From positions 682,001-746,000 of the forward strand of contig NZ_CP073084.1 of assembly GCF_018137985.1 (NCBI RefSeq): a stretch of DNA of 64,000 nucleotides, given 5' to 3'. Below, one piece after another: positions 52,749 through 59,855 of the stretch; position 1 is the stretch's first letter, and each line of letters starts with the position of its first letter. The notes beneath the pieces were generated by a model, which saw only the letters and a list, made by a program, of their open reading frames with translations, was not told the origin of the DNA and did no database searches. The translations under genes were made by a program, and so were the position numbers. Origin of the DNA: Streptococcus oriscaviae (lineage in GTDB: Bacteria > Bacillota > Bacilli > Lactobacillales > Streptococcaceae).

Positions 52749-53318
52749 GTGCAAATTTCAATCATTGACATTATTAATCTCCTACTGTCGCTTGGTACAG
52801 CAATATTCAGTATCTATGTATTTCAACGAGAACAACGAGAAAAAAGATTTCAAACAGATATAATAATTAGAGCAGTGGTTCCTACTGAGCGACAAAGTGC
52901 AGAGGTGACTGGTGTTACCTATGTTGAGATGATGCTCGTAAACCGCTCTACTTTACCTACTGCTATAATTGATATTGAATTAAAGATTATTCCTCCTAGA
53001 AGTCATCCTAAGGATTTAATTATTGGAAAAGTACTAAAGGGACCAAATAAAATAACACTAGGTGGTTTTAATCATGGTCAACAGGATGAGCCACAACTCT
53101 CTGATACATTCCCAGTTTCAATTCCTCCACTTGAAAGTAGAAACGTTGTGCTAGCTTTTCAAACAGAGTGGATACGTAGCATAAAATCCATTGAAGATTT
53201 GAGATTAAAAGCAACGTTTATTGACAGAGGAAAATCAAAACAAATTTCTATTGCTTCAGAAGAATTAAAAGAAAAGTTGATAACTATGAGAGATTGGCTA
53301 TGGTTGACTAAATTATGA
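52749..53318 (+). CDS. Membrane-anchored protein of unknown function
   Basis: Starts at GTG 52749 with RBS CCGGAGGT; an in-frame TTG-type start at 52722 lacks an RBS. The 189-residue protein has one N-terminal transmembrane helix (about residues 3-24), a basic stretch (FQREQREKRFQ) and a beta-rich domain of about 140 residues, apparently cytoplasmic, with VEMMLVNRSTLPTAIIDIELK resembling the N-out/beta-sandwich pattern of phage and ICE accessory proteins. No family recognised. It is the only plus-strand gene between blocks of minus-strand regulators, so it is likely an independently expressed cargo gene. Confidence 0.65.
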   Translation: MQISIIDIINLLLSLGTAIFSIYVFQREQREKRFQTDIIIRAVVPTERQSAEVTGVTYVEMMLVNRSTLPTAIIDIELKIIPPRSHPKDLIIGKVLKGPNKITLGGFNHGQQDEPQLSDTFPVSIPPLESRNVVLAFQTEWIRSIKSIEDLRLKATFIDRGKSKQISIASEELKEKLITMRDWLWLTKL

Positions 53319-53474
53319 TTCCGACTCTTCAAAACGATAGTCAATAAACTTTCCTGTGTACGTATCCTTTACAGCAATTATTCTGAAATCCATATTTGAA
53401 TACGGAAATCGCGTCTCATTCACAATAACTTCCTGGTACCTCTGTTTTGAATAGGGGTATTTTTTCGGTCTCAT
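53313..53474 (-). CDS. Small element protein
   Basis: A 53-residue protein from ATG 53472-53474 (MRPKKYPYSKQRYQEVIV) with RBS AAAGGAGACGG. Residues 20-53 are predicted beta-rich and the end is acidic (DYRFEESES). Function unknown. It is 13 bp downstream of the ribbon-helix-helix gene, in one minus-strand operon with the small regulators, and its end overlaps the convergent 52749 gene by 6 bp. Confidence 0.6.
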   Translation of the reverse strand: MRPKKYPYSKQRYQEVIVNETRFPYSNMDFRIIAVKDTYTGKFIDYRFEESES

Positions 53475-53487
53475 AACCGTCTCCTTT

Positions 53488-53709
53488 CTAGTCCTCAAGG
53501 ACAAGGCGCTTAGTCTTGATGGTGACTTCTTCAATACGAGCACGTTTCAAGCCTTCACTGATAAAATAATCAATAATAGCACTACGGCTCATTCCTGTTC
53601 CAATTGATAAGCTGTCTACCTCGTCGTAGTTCTCACGACTAATGACCACTGTGGGACGGTTGTTCCCTTTTTGCCCTGTACTTGGGCGACCGTATCTTTG
53701 TTTTGACAT
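53488..53709 (-). CDS. Ribbon-helix-helix DNA-binding protein
   Basis: A 73-residue protein: a basic flexible N-terminus (SKQRYGRPSTGQKGNN), then RPTVVISRENYDEVDSLSIGTGMSRSAIIDYFISEGL, the strand-helix-helix of Arc/CopG/Omega-type repressors with the GMSRSA turn. Such proteins regulate copy number, excision or partition on mobile elements. Part of the minus-strand regulator operon. Confidence 0.75.
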   Translation of the reverse strand: MSKQRYGRPSTGQKGNNRPTVVISRENYDEVDSLSIGTGMSRSAIIDYFISEGLKRARIEEVTIKTKRLVLED

Positions 53710-53739
53710 GTTAGCCCCTTCCTAGTTTGGTTGATTTCG

Positions 53740-53756
53740 TGCGGTTAAACCGCAAT
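53740..53756. repeat. 17-bp palindromic repeat, copy 1
   Basis: TGCGGTTAAACCGCAAT, with 7-bp arms around one central base, identical to 54717-54733. This copy covers the stop codon of the XRE gene at 53745. Confidence 0.75.
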
Positions 53757-53957
53757 CTTGTCTAAAAAAATAATGTCATCTATCGACAATCCAAAATTTT
53801 CTGCAATTTTATAGGCTGTTTTGACATCTGGATTGGTTTTCCCTTTTTCCAAATTGGCCCATGTGTCGGCCGTGACTCCCACAAGTTGGCCAGCTTGTTT
53901 TTGCGTAAGATTATCTCTGGCACGAAGCATTTTTAGCGTCCATTTCATTTGTGTCAA
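53745..53957 (-). CDS. XRE family transcriptional regulator
   Basis: A 70-residue Cro/CI-type protein, essentially only a helix-turn-helix: KMLRARDNLTQKQAGQLVGVTADTWANLEKGKTNPDVKTAYKIAENFGLS. The five-helix pattern is complete. It probably binds an operator in this element. It sits 6 bp after the next XRE gene in the same operon; the pair of small repressors next to a divergent promoter is typical of an element's control switch. Confidence 0.85.
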   Translation of the reverse strand: MTQMKWTLKMLRARDNLTQKQAGQLVGVTADTWANLEKGKTNPDVKTAYKIAENFGLSIDDIIFLDKIAV

Positions 53958-53963
53958 TCCCCC

Positions 53964-54146
53964 TCACCCCTTTCTAAATCCATCCAGGCTGACATCCAAA
54001 GCGTCAGCGATTTTTTCCATTTTTTTGAAACCAATATCGTGATGTTTGGCATTATATATGCTTGTCTTTGGGACACCTGCCATTTTTGCCAAGTCAACGA
54101 CTGTCAGGCCTCGTTCTACCAATATTTTTTGTAGTTTTTCCCACAT
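53964..54146 (-). CDS. XRE family transcriptional regulator
   Basis: A 60-residue helix-turn-helix protein from ATG 54144-54146 (MWEKLQKILVERGLTVVDLAKMAGVPKTSIYN) with RBS ACAAGGAGGATATT. First gene of the minus-strand regulator operon, directly beside the palindromic operator at 54167-54207, so it likely autoregulates. It resembles the frameshifted gene at 52169-52362. Confidence 0.82.
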   Translation of the reverse strand: MWEKLQKILVERGLTVVDLAKMAGVPKTSIYNAKHHDIGFKKMEKIADALDVSLDGFRKG

Positions 54147-54166
54147 AATATCCTCCTTGTAAATCA

Positions 54167-54207
54167 CTAGATATAGTAATGTAAAATTTTTGTAATACTA
54201 TATCTAG
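54167..54207. promoter_or_regulatory. Palindromic operator in a divergent promoter region
   Basis: Perfect 12-bp inverted repeat CTAGATATAGTA/TACTATATCTAG separated by 17 bp. It lies between the first XRE gene (minus) and the DUF2188 gene (plus); an extended -10 TGCTATAAT (54215-54223) for the plus side follows. The right arm covers the plus-strand -35 position. Confidence 0.75.
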
Positions 54208-54282
54208 TAATCTGTGCTATAATATTCTCAGGAATAACCCAACATCTGTTATTCATAAAATCTTGATAGGAAGGAGAAGAAT

Positions 54283-54507
54283 ATGGCGAAAAACCAACAC
54301 GTCGTTCCGAATAAAAACGGTGGCTGGGATGTCAAAGGTGCTGGCAATAGTCGTGCAACCAAACACGTAGCCACGCAAGCAGAAGCCACAAAGATCGCCC
54401 GTGACATCACTAAGAACCAAGGTTCAGAACTGTTTATCCATCGTCCAAATGGACAAATACGAGAACGCAATTCATATGGTAACGACCCATACCCACCAAA
54501 AGGTTAA
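54283..54507 (+). CDS. DUF2188 domain protein
   Basis: A 74-residue DUF2188 protein. The pattern HVVPNKNGGWDVKGAGNSRATKHVATQAEATKIARDI and ELFIHRPNGQIRERNSYGNDPYP is complete. DUF2188 proteins are small, common on phages and plasmids, with no proven function. RBS GGAAGGAGAAG. It is expressed divergently from the repressor operon under the palindromic operator. Its last 4 bases overlap a small convergent frame. Confidence 0.85.
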   Translation: MAKNQHVVPNKNGGWDVKGAGNSRATKHVATQAEATKIARDITKNQGSELFIHRPNGQIRERNSYGNDPYPPKG

Positions 54508-54644
54508 TCATATTTTGGCGTCAGTCGAACTACATAGCCTTCGGCAGGAATTACTTCCGTTAAAGTGATTTCTGCTATTTTTTTACCTTCTTCCGTCTCT
54601 ACGACCAATGAGGTATATTTTTCGGCATTCAGGATTTCATTCAC
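54504..54644 (-). CDS. Small 46-residue protein
   Basis: A minus-strand frame from GTG 54642-54644 (RBS AAAGGAGAAG) to TAA at 54504-54506. The peptide, with segments NEILNAEKYTSLVVETEEG and EVIPAEGYVVRLTPKYD, is acidic with regular alternation of strands, so it looks like a real small protein rather than noise. It ends against the DUF2188 gene. Function unknown; not visible in scans with a 60-codon cutoff. Confidence 0.5.
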   Translation of the reverse strand: MNEILNAEKYTSLVVETEEGKKIAEITLTEVIPAEGYVVRLTPKYD

Positions 54645-54662
54645 TTTCTTCTTCTCCTTTCC

Positions 54663-54682
54663 GCCCTTATGGGCTTTTTTTA
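54663..54682 (+). terminator. Short GC terminator
   Basis: GCCC/GGGC with loop TTAT followed by seven T on the plus strand; short stem, probably ends transcripts from the DUF2188 gene. Confidence 0.55.
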
Positions 54683-54716
54683 TTTGGTCATTTCCCTGAC
54701 CTTGATTATATTATGC

Positions 54717-54733
54717 TGCGGTTAAACCGCAAT
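54717..54733. repeat. 17-bp palindromic repeat, copy 2 (candidate operator)
   Basis: Identical to 53740-53756. It lies 45-60 bp upstream of the CI-like gene's promoter. Between it and the -10, two near-direct repeats TTTTTGCGTTTTT (about 54743-54755 and 54784-54796) share the TGCG half-site. Confidence 0.6.
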
Positions 54734-54777
54734 ATCAAGAACTTTTTGCGTTTTTCCCGCATTTTTTTGTTTTTTTC

Positions 54778-54806
54778 TTGATTTTTTTGCGTTTTTGCCG
54801 TAAAAT
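54778..54806 (+). promoter_or_regulatory. Promoter of the CI-like repressor gene
   Basis: TTGATT (54778-54783), 17-bp spacer, TAAAAT (54801-54806), 27 bp before the ATG at 54833; RBS GCGAGGAAAA. Confidence 0.7.
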
Positions 54807-54832
54807 CTTCATTAGAAAGCGAGGAAAATGCT

Positions 54833-55594
54833 ATGCTAATAGAAAACAAAGATATTTTCTCGAAAAATCTAAAATACTATATGGATAAAAAAGGAGTTGA
54901 TAGAAATCAACTCTGCTCCGATTTAGATTTAAAGTATACAACTGTACGAGACTGGATAAAAGGTATTACATACCCACGAATCGATAAAATCGAATTGCTT
55001 GCAAATTACTTTGGGATTAACAAGTCGGATTTGATTGAAGATAAAAGAACTCTTTCAATAAATCGCGCCACAGAAGCCCCTGACAGCCCCGTAGCGATGA
55101 TTTCGCCCAAGGTGGTATATTTAGACCAGGAGCTCAAAGAACCGCGCCACAGCGCCTGGCTTGGCCACGGTGAGCAGCTTCTGAAAGAGCAGTCCCTCGA
55201 ACTGCGAGAAGAACCTCTCTTTGAGTACCGTATTTATGAGAAATTATCTGCAGGTACAGGGACGGCCATCTATGAAGACCACAGTTATGATCTGGTCTAT
55301 TTTGACAAGGACCTGGACCACGACATTGCCAGCTGGATCTACGGCGACTCCATGGAACCAAAATACCACCATGGCCAAGTGGCCCTGATTAAGGAGACAG
55401 GCTTTGACTACGACGGGGCCATCTACGCCGTGGTCTGGGATGGCCAGACCTACATCAAGAAAGTATACAGAGAAGAAGACGGCCTGCGCCTGGTCTCGCT
55501 TAACGACAAATACTCCGACAAGTTCGCCCCCTATGACGAAGACCCGAGAATCATCGGCAAAATCGTCGGTAACTTTACACCGGTGGAGAGATAA
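54833..55594 (+). CDS. CI-like repressor with LexA/S24 self-cleavage domain
   Basis: A 253-residue phage-type repressor. Residues about 8-72 form an XRE helix-turn-helix (LKYYMDKKGVDRNQLCSDLDLKYTTVRDWIKG). Residues about 130-250 are an S24 peptidase domain: cleavage dipeptide in KLSAGTGTAIYED, catalytic serine in YGDSMEPKYHHGQ and lysine in TYIKKVYREED. RecA-triggered self-cleavage would induce the element during the SOS response. The DNA-binding part is AT-rich and the peptidase part clearly GC-richer than anything around it, which suggests a domain exchange near residue 80. Confidence 0.92.
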   Translation: MLIENKDIFSKNLKYYMDKKGVDRNQLCSDLDLKYTTVRDWIKGITYPRIDKIELLANYFGINKSDLIEDKRTLSINRATEAPDSPVAMISPKVVYLDQELKEPRHSAWLGHGEQLLKEQSLELREEPLFEYRIYEKLSAGTGTAIYEDHSYDLVYFDKDLDHDIASWIYGDSMEPKYHHGQVALIKETGFDYDGAIYAVVWDGQTYIKKVYREEDGLRLVSLNDKYSDKFAPYDEDPRIIGKIVGNFTPVER

Positions 55595-55637
55595 GGGAAC
55601 TATTTAAAAATTTTTTTATAACATAGAGGCTTATCTA

Positions 55638-55666
55638 TTGCAATCTGGTTGAGATTAATCTATAAT
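55638..55666 (+). promoter_or_regulatory. Promoter of the structured RNA and abi gene
   Basis: TTGCAA (55638-55643), exactly 17 bp, TATAAT (55661-55666), predicting a start near 55673, just before the structured RNA. Confidence 0.8.
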
Positions 55667-55672
55667 TAAGTC

Positions 55673-55742
55673 AATCGATGAATAGGCGCGCTAAGCGTCA
55701 TACCAAAAGGGCCTCTTTTATGGGGTCCTTTTGCGCTTCATG
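55673..55742 (+). ncRNA. Structured leader RNA, abiF-type candidate
   Basis: A compact fold can be drawn. ATGAA (55678-55682) pairs with TTCAT (55737-55741); GCGC (55686-55689) pairs with GCGC (55733-55736); directly stacked on this, AAAAGGGCCTC (55705-55715) pairs with GGGGTCCTTTT (55722-55732, two G-T pairs) around a 6-base loop. An unpaired stretch 55690-55704 (containing TAAGCGTCATACC) is left on one side. It starts at a strong promoter and ends at the GGAG of the abi gene. An RNA motif named abiF upstream of such genes is known from comparative work; membership needs a covariance-model search. Confidence 0.65.
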
Positions 55743-55753
55743 GAGATTAGAAA

Positions 55754-56722
55754 ATGAAACCTTTTACAGACAAAGAACAGCAAATAGCAATACTAAACAG
55801 ACGAAATCTAAATTTTATAGATGTAGAAAAAGCAAAGAAATTACTAATGCGCTATGGATATTACGAAGTAGTGAACGGATATAAAACTTTCCTTCTGAAA
55901 GAAGAATGCGAATCCGAGGAATTTAAAGACGGCGAGACATTCGAACACCTTATCGCCCTTTATGAGCTAGACAAAGACATCCGAAATGGTGTTATGAAAG
56001 CCAGCTTAGAAATAGAACTATCATTGAGAACTGCCATCGCATACACTCTAGCTGAAGATTTTGGAGTTCATCAGCGAGACTACCTTCACTATCGAAATTT
56101 TAGACAAGGAGATAGTATTTGGGGGAACGGCTCTCCAACTAATGAAAGAGCGGTACTGCTAAATAAGCTAAACGCTCTTACAAACAAAAATATAGAACCA
56201 CTTAACCATTACAGAGCTTTCCATGGCCATATCCCTCCTTGGATACTATTAAAAGAAACCACGTTTGGCAATTTAAAGCACCTATTCAAGCTCTTAAAGG
56301 GGCCTCAAAAGGATAAAGTGATTTCAATTTGCTATGGAATAAATATTGACGAAGTAACGGAGGAGAAAAAATCTTTATTCAAAGACAGTCTGTCTGTAAT
56401 TAATAGCTTCAGGAATCGAGCAGCACACAGTGGTAGAATATTTAACTACAAATCCAATTTACATATTCTTCAATTTAATCAGGAATTTCACTCTGAAATT
56501 GGGATTACAGCGGCTAGTTACAGAAACGGATTAGGGAAAAGCGATCTCTATACTCTGTCGAAATTATTATCTAGATTTGAAAATAGCCTTGCCAAAATCA
56601 ACCTCGATTTCTATACGACTTACTCAATAGATAAACATTGCCAAATATATCCAGATGATCTAATGTTACTTTCACAAGAGATGAATTTCCCGCTTGAGGA
56701 ATTAAAATATAATCAACAATAA
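55754..56722 (+). CDS. Abi_2 (AbiD/AbiF) family abortive-infection protein
   Basis: A 322-residue protein of the AbiD/AbiF group (Abi_2). The start TDKEQQIAILNRRNLNFIDVEKAKKLLMRYGYYEVVNGYK with the RYGYYEVVNGYK motif is diagnostic; ELDKDIRNGVMKASLEIELSLRTAIAY follows (about residues 73-99). The HEPN-type catalytic motif Rx4H is visible as FRNRAAHSG (about 218-226), so an RNase activity is plausible. Family members stop phage growth by killing or arresting the infected cell. RBS GGAG lies directly behind the structured RNA. It is cargo of region B, next to the integrase. Confidence 0.92.
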   Translation: MKPFTDKEQQIAILNRRNLNFIDVEKAKKLLMRYGYYEVVNGYKTFLLKEECESEEFKDGETFEHLIALYELDKDIRNGVMKASLEIELSLRTAIAYTLAEDFGVHQRDYLHYRNFRQGDSIWGNGSPTNERAVLLNKLNALTNKNIEPLNHYRAFHGHIPPWILLKETTFGNLKHLFKLLKGPQKDKVISICYGINIDEVTEEKKSLFKDSLSVINSFRNRAAHSGRIFNYKSNLHILQFNQEFHSEIGITAASYRNGLGKSDLYTLSKLLSRFENSLAKINLDFYTTYSIDKHCQIYPDDLMLLSQEMNFPLEELKYNQQ

Positions 56723-56723
56723 A

Positions 56724-56765
56724 AAAGCCCTACGCTCAACTTTGGCCGGTCCGAGCGTAAGGCAA
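56724..56765 (+). terminator. Hairpin after the abi gene
   Basis: Arms GCCCTACGCTC and GAGCGTAAGGC (one mismatch) with a 15-base loop just after the abi stop. An A-run precedes it and no clear T-run follows, so it may act mainly as a minus-strand terminator. Confidence 0.5.
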
Positions 56766-56848
56766 AATGTAAAGAAATCTTTTCAAAAGACATTATCTTT
56801 TGAAGTGTTTTCTTATACCCATTTTAACACAGAAATGAGGTAAAAACA

Positions 56849-57991
56849 ATGTGGGATGAACAACTTCCAGACGGCAGATATAAATTTTTTGAACGATACA
56901 AAGATCCATATACTGGAACTTGGAAAAGAGTAGCTACTATTTTAACAAGCAATTCAAGCAGGGCGCAAAAACAAGCACAAAAAATTCTTGAGCGACGTAT
57001 TGCAGAAAAAATAGCTCAGCTTAAAACATCTGAAATGCTCTTCACTGACTTGTTTGACCAGTGGTGGACTTTTTACCAACAAGAAATCAAACGCTCCTCC
57101 ATCGCTTCTCTGAGTGGTAATATCAAAGAGATAAGAGAAAGTTTTGGATTAGGTGTCAAAGTTGTCAATATTGACCCTAAGTACGTCCAGAATTACCTGG
57201 ACAGCCTAGACTGCTCTAGAAATAAAAAAGAGCGGACCAAGTCCATGCTTAACCTTGCCTTTGACTATGCAGCAGACTTGGACATCATCAAAGACAACCC
57301 TGCCAGACGGGCCAAACTTCCACGGGTCAAAAAGACTTTGGAAGATTGGAAAAAAGTTGAAGAAAAGTATCTTGATGAAGACGAAATTAAGCCCCTGTTG
57401 AAAGAATTATATAGACGACCTAGCACGTACCGAACAGCCCTGTTGGCTGAATTCATGAGCCTTAACGGCTGCCGTATTGGTGAGGCAGTCAGCCTTGAGC
57501 CAGGCAATCGTGATTTTGAAACCAAGGTCTTACAACTGCACGGGACCTATGACCACACGGGAGGCTATCGCAATGGTGAGAAAACAACTCCAAAGACTAA
57601 TGCTTCATACCGTGAAACAATCATGACCAAACGGGAAATGGAAATACTCGAGGAAATGGAATTTATCAACGAGTTAGAAAAAAACACCAACCCAAGATAC
57701 AGGGAAATGGGCTATATCTTCACAACTAAGAACGGTGTTCCAATCCAAACCAACTCTTTCAACCTGGCCTTAAAAAAAGCCAACGAACGACTTGAGAAAC
57801 CAATCCAAAAAAATCTGACCAGTCACATCTTCCGCCACACCCTGGTTAGTCGCCTGGCAGAAAACAGAGTTCCGCTGAAAGCTATTATGGATCGTGTTGG
57901 CCATGCAGATGCAAAGACAACAACCCAAATCTACACCCATATCACCAAAAAACTCAAGGCAAATGTAGCTGAAATCATGGAAAACTACTAA
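56849..57991 (+). CDS. Tyrosine site-specific integrase
   Basis: A 380-residue phage-type integrase that would insert and excise region B. Arm-binding domain about residues 1-50 (YKFFERYKDPYTGTWKRV), core-binding SAM-like domain about 60-150, catalytic domain about 170-380. The catalytic residues are all present: arginine in LNGCRIGEAVSL, lysine in the strand TPKTNASYRE, HIFRHT (H-x-x-R), GHAD histidine and the tyrosine in QIYTHIT. RBS ATGAGGTAA. As is usual it lies at the very end of the element, next to the likely attachment site beside hup. Confidence 0.95.
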   Translation: MWDEQLPDGRYKFFERYKDPYTGTWKRVATILTSNSSRAQKQAQKILERRIAEKIAQLKTSEMLFTDLFDQWWTFYQQEIKRSSIASLSGNIKEIRESFGLGVKVVNIDPKYVQNYLDSLDCSRNKKERTKSMLNLAFDYAADLDIIKDNPARRAKLPRVKKTLEDWKKVEEKYLDEDEIKPLLKELYRRPSTYRTALLAEFMSLNGCRIGEAVSLEPGNRDFETKVLQLHGTYDHTGGYRNGEKTTPKTNASYRETIMTKREMEILEEMEFINELEKNTNPRYREMGYIFTTKNGVPIQTNSFNLALKKANERLEKPIQKNLTSHIFRHTLVSRLAENRVPLKAIMDRVGHADAKTTTQIYTHITKKLKANVAEIMENY

Positions 57992-58022
57992 AGTTTTGCC
58001 CCTTATTTGCCCCTTAAACAAG

Positions 58023-58070
58023 AAAAAAGCCTACTGCACAACGTCGAAATATTGATACAATAGGCTTTTT
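58023..58070. terminator. Bidirectional terminator between integrase and hup
   Basis: Arms AAAAAAGCCTA and TAGGCTTTTT with a long loop, T-runs on both outer sides. It ends hup transcription and the integrase transcript. Confidence 0.75.
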
Positions 58071-58078
58071 ATGCGTTA
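58069..58078. other. Possible right attachment core of region B
   Basis: TTATGCGTTA, the same 10 bases as at 51686-51695, 1 bp from the hup stop codon and 78 bp after the integrase. Candidate only. Confidence 0.3.
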
Positions 58079-58079
58079 A

Positions 58080-58355
58080 TTACTTAACAGCGTCTTTAAG
58101 AGCTTTACCAGCTTTGAATGCTGGAACTTTTGAAGCTGCGATAGTGATTTCTTTACCAGTTTGTGGGTTGCGACCTTTACGAGCTGCACGTTCGCGAACT
58201 TCGAAGTTACCGAAACCGATCAACTGAACTTTCTCACCAGCAGCAAGGTAGTCTGCTACTGCAGCAAATACTGCATCAACTGCAGCTGCTGAATCCTTCT
58301 TAGTCAATGAAGTTGCTTCTGCAACTTTTGCAATCAAATCTTGTTTATTAGCCAT
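58080..58355 (-). CDS. hup: DNA-binding protein HU
   Basis: Nucleoid protein that bends DNA as a homodimer; 91 residues. The HU signature [24 protein letters not shown] (about residues 47-70), including the DNA-intercalating arm, is intact. Highly expressed, as shown by the optimal codon use and near-consensus promoter. It borders accessory region B, whose integrase end lies directly downstream. Confidence 0.97.
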   Translation of the reverse strand: MANKQDLIAKVAEATSLTKKDSAAAVDAVFAAVADYLAAGEKVQLIGFGNFEVRERAARKGRNPQTGKEITIAASKVPAFKAGKALKDAVK

Positions 58356-58402
58356 TTTGCTAAATCCTCCAAAAATTTTCTGAGTAAACTACTCACTCTA
58401 AT

Positions 58403-58431
58403 ATAGTACCTAAATTTATTCGATTGGTCAA
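58403..58431 (-). promoter_or_regulatory. hup promoter
   Basis: TTGACC (fwd 58426-58431), 17 bp, TACTAT (fwd 58403-58408) on the minus strand, about 50 bp before the hup ATG. Confidence 0.75.
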
Positions 58432-58441
58432 GTTTTTTCTG

Positions 58442-59041
58442 CTATTTCTGCACTTTTCTATAGATATCTACAATGATTTGGTCATTATAAAGGTCAATTG
58501 TGTTTGCTTTCCCATAAAGACCGAGTTTATTTTCCAAAGCTGTCAGTTGAATATGGACTGTTGCGGCGTTGGCATCTATCTGAACAAAACTTGGTAGCTT
58601 GTAATGTTTCTCGATATAATCGAGTATCAAGGACTTGGGCAGATTCAAACTGCCTGCTGAAATTTCGGTGATGGTCAATAAGACACTTCCATCTTCTAGC
58701 TTGCTCGGATGGAGATAAATATCCAAGGGAATCTGTGTGCCAAGAACCGTATAAGACCCTTCAAAGAGTATCTGCTGGTTGCTGGCATAGAGCTTGTAGG
58801 CGAAATCTTCTGTTTGATAGTCTTCCAGATAGTTTGCTAGGGTTTCGTTCAACTGTTCCCTATTGGTCGTAAAGGTGCCAATCTTTGTGTCCTCTGCATT
58901 GGTGGCAACAAGTTGGCTCAAGTCCTCTCTTGGAACCACGATTCGACTGATTAGGACGATTCCTAAGCCTAAAACCAGGGCTAGAAGGGTTAGAAAGAGC
59001 CACTTCCATATATTGACTTTACCAGTTTTCTTTTGTTTCAC
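58442..59041 (-). CDS. YpmS family membrane-anchored protein
   Basis: A 199-residue DUF2140/YpmS protein: one N-terminal transmembrane helix (about residues 12-33) and an extracellular domain with the family pattern EQLNETLANYLEDYQTEDFAYKLYASNQQILFEGSYTVLG and a strand-rich C-terminal half. Function unknown. It overlaps the GDSL hydrolase gene by 23 bp, and the pair (YpmR-YpmS) also occurs side by side in Bacillus, which suggests joint action at the cell surface. Confidence 0.85.
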   Translation of the reverse strand: MKQKKTGKVNIWKWLFLTLLALVLGLGIVLISRIVVPREDLSQLVATNAEDTKIGTFTTNREQLNETLANYLEDYQTEDFAYKLYASNQQILFEGSYTVLGTQIPLDIYLHPSKLEDGSVLLTITEISAGSLNLPKSLILDYIEKHYKLPSFVQIDANAATVHIQLTALENKLGLYGKANTIDLYNDQIIVDIYRKVQK

Positions 59042-59855
59042 TAATCGCCTCCATGACTGCCTGTTTCATGATTTCATAGCCTGTATTATTGGGATGAAAA
59101 CTGTCTTCTTCATAAAGAAGATTGTTCACTCCGCTTGATGTGCTTGAGTTCGTTTCCGCTACACCCTCTTGACCATCTAAGCCTTTATAGAGAAGGTCGT
59201 TGATGGGAACAAAATAAACATTTTCCATACTGGTCACAGTTTCTTCTGTCACTTGATTCCAGTTATCTACAATGGTCTGCATATCTGTCATTTCCGGAAA
59301 AGACAGATAGAGCGGATTGTAGATGCCCAGAACATAGATAGGAAGGTCGGGATTATGCTGCCGAGCCGTCTGAAGAATGTCTTTCAGCCGCTGACTATAA
59401 GCCTTCAGGGGCTGATCAAAGGTCGATATACTCAAATTAGCAATGTTTTTGAGAACAATATGACGCAGATCGTTTCCACCAACCGTCAAGGTCAGTAAGT
59501 CAGCCGTCTTTAGAGCCTGGCCAATTTCTGCTTCTTCTGTCATCCGCTTGAGAATCTGCTGACTGGTATTGCCTGCGAGGCCGTAATTATCATAGTTAAC
59601 CTGATAACCATAGGAATTGACAAGGCTTTGCGCCAACAAGGGAACAAAGCCCCCCTGATTGGTTGTATCCCCTACTCCTTCGGTTAAAGAATCTCCGATG
59701 GCTACATAGTGAAACGCCTGTATTTCCTGTTTCTGAAAATCCTCTGGTTTGAAGCGGGCCTGAGCCTGAGGCAGTAAAAACTGGAAAATGAATACAAAGA
59801 GGAGCAAACAGACAAAGAAGTAGACTGTGCTATGAAGAAAATTGCGGCTATTCAT
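59019..59855 (-). CDS. SGNH/GDSL-type hydrolase, YpmR-like
   Basis: A 278-residue secreted or membrane-anchored esterase. An N-terminal signal anchor (about residues 8-30) is followed by block [19 protein letters not shown] (serine about 55), block II glycine GLAGNTS, block [13 protein letters not shown] and block [14 protein letters not shown] with the catalytic Asp-His pair. Natural substrate unknown; YpmR-like enzymes are lipase/acylhydrolase type. Overlaps degV by 8 bp and ypmS by 23 bp, so the three are one transcript. Confidence 0.88.
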   Translation of the reverse strand: MNSRNFLHSTVYFFVCLLLFVFIFQFLLPQAQARFKPEDFQKQEIQAFHYVAIGDSLTEGVGDTTNQGGFVPLLAQSLVNSYGYQVNYDNYGLAGNTSQQILKRMTEEAEIGQALKTADLLTLTVGGNDLRHIVLKNIANLSISTFDQPLKAYSQRLKDILQTARQHNPDLPIYVLGIYNPLYLSFPEMTDMQTIVDNWNQVTEETVTSMENVYFVPINDLLYKGLDGQEGVAETNSSTSSGVNNLLYEEDSFHPNNTGYEIMKQAVMEAISETKENW

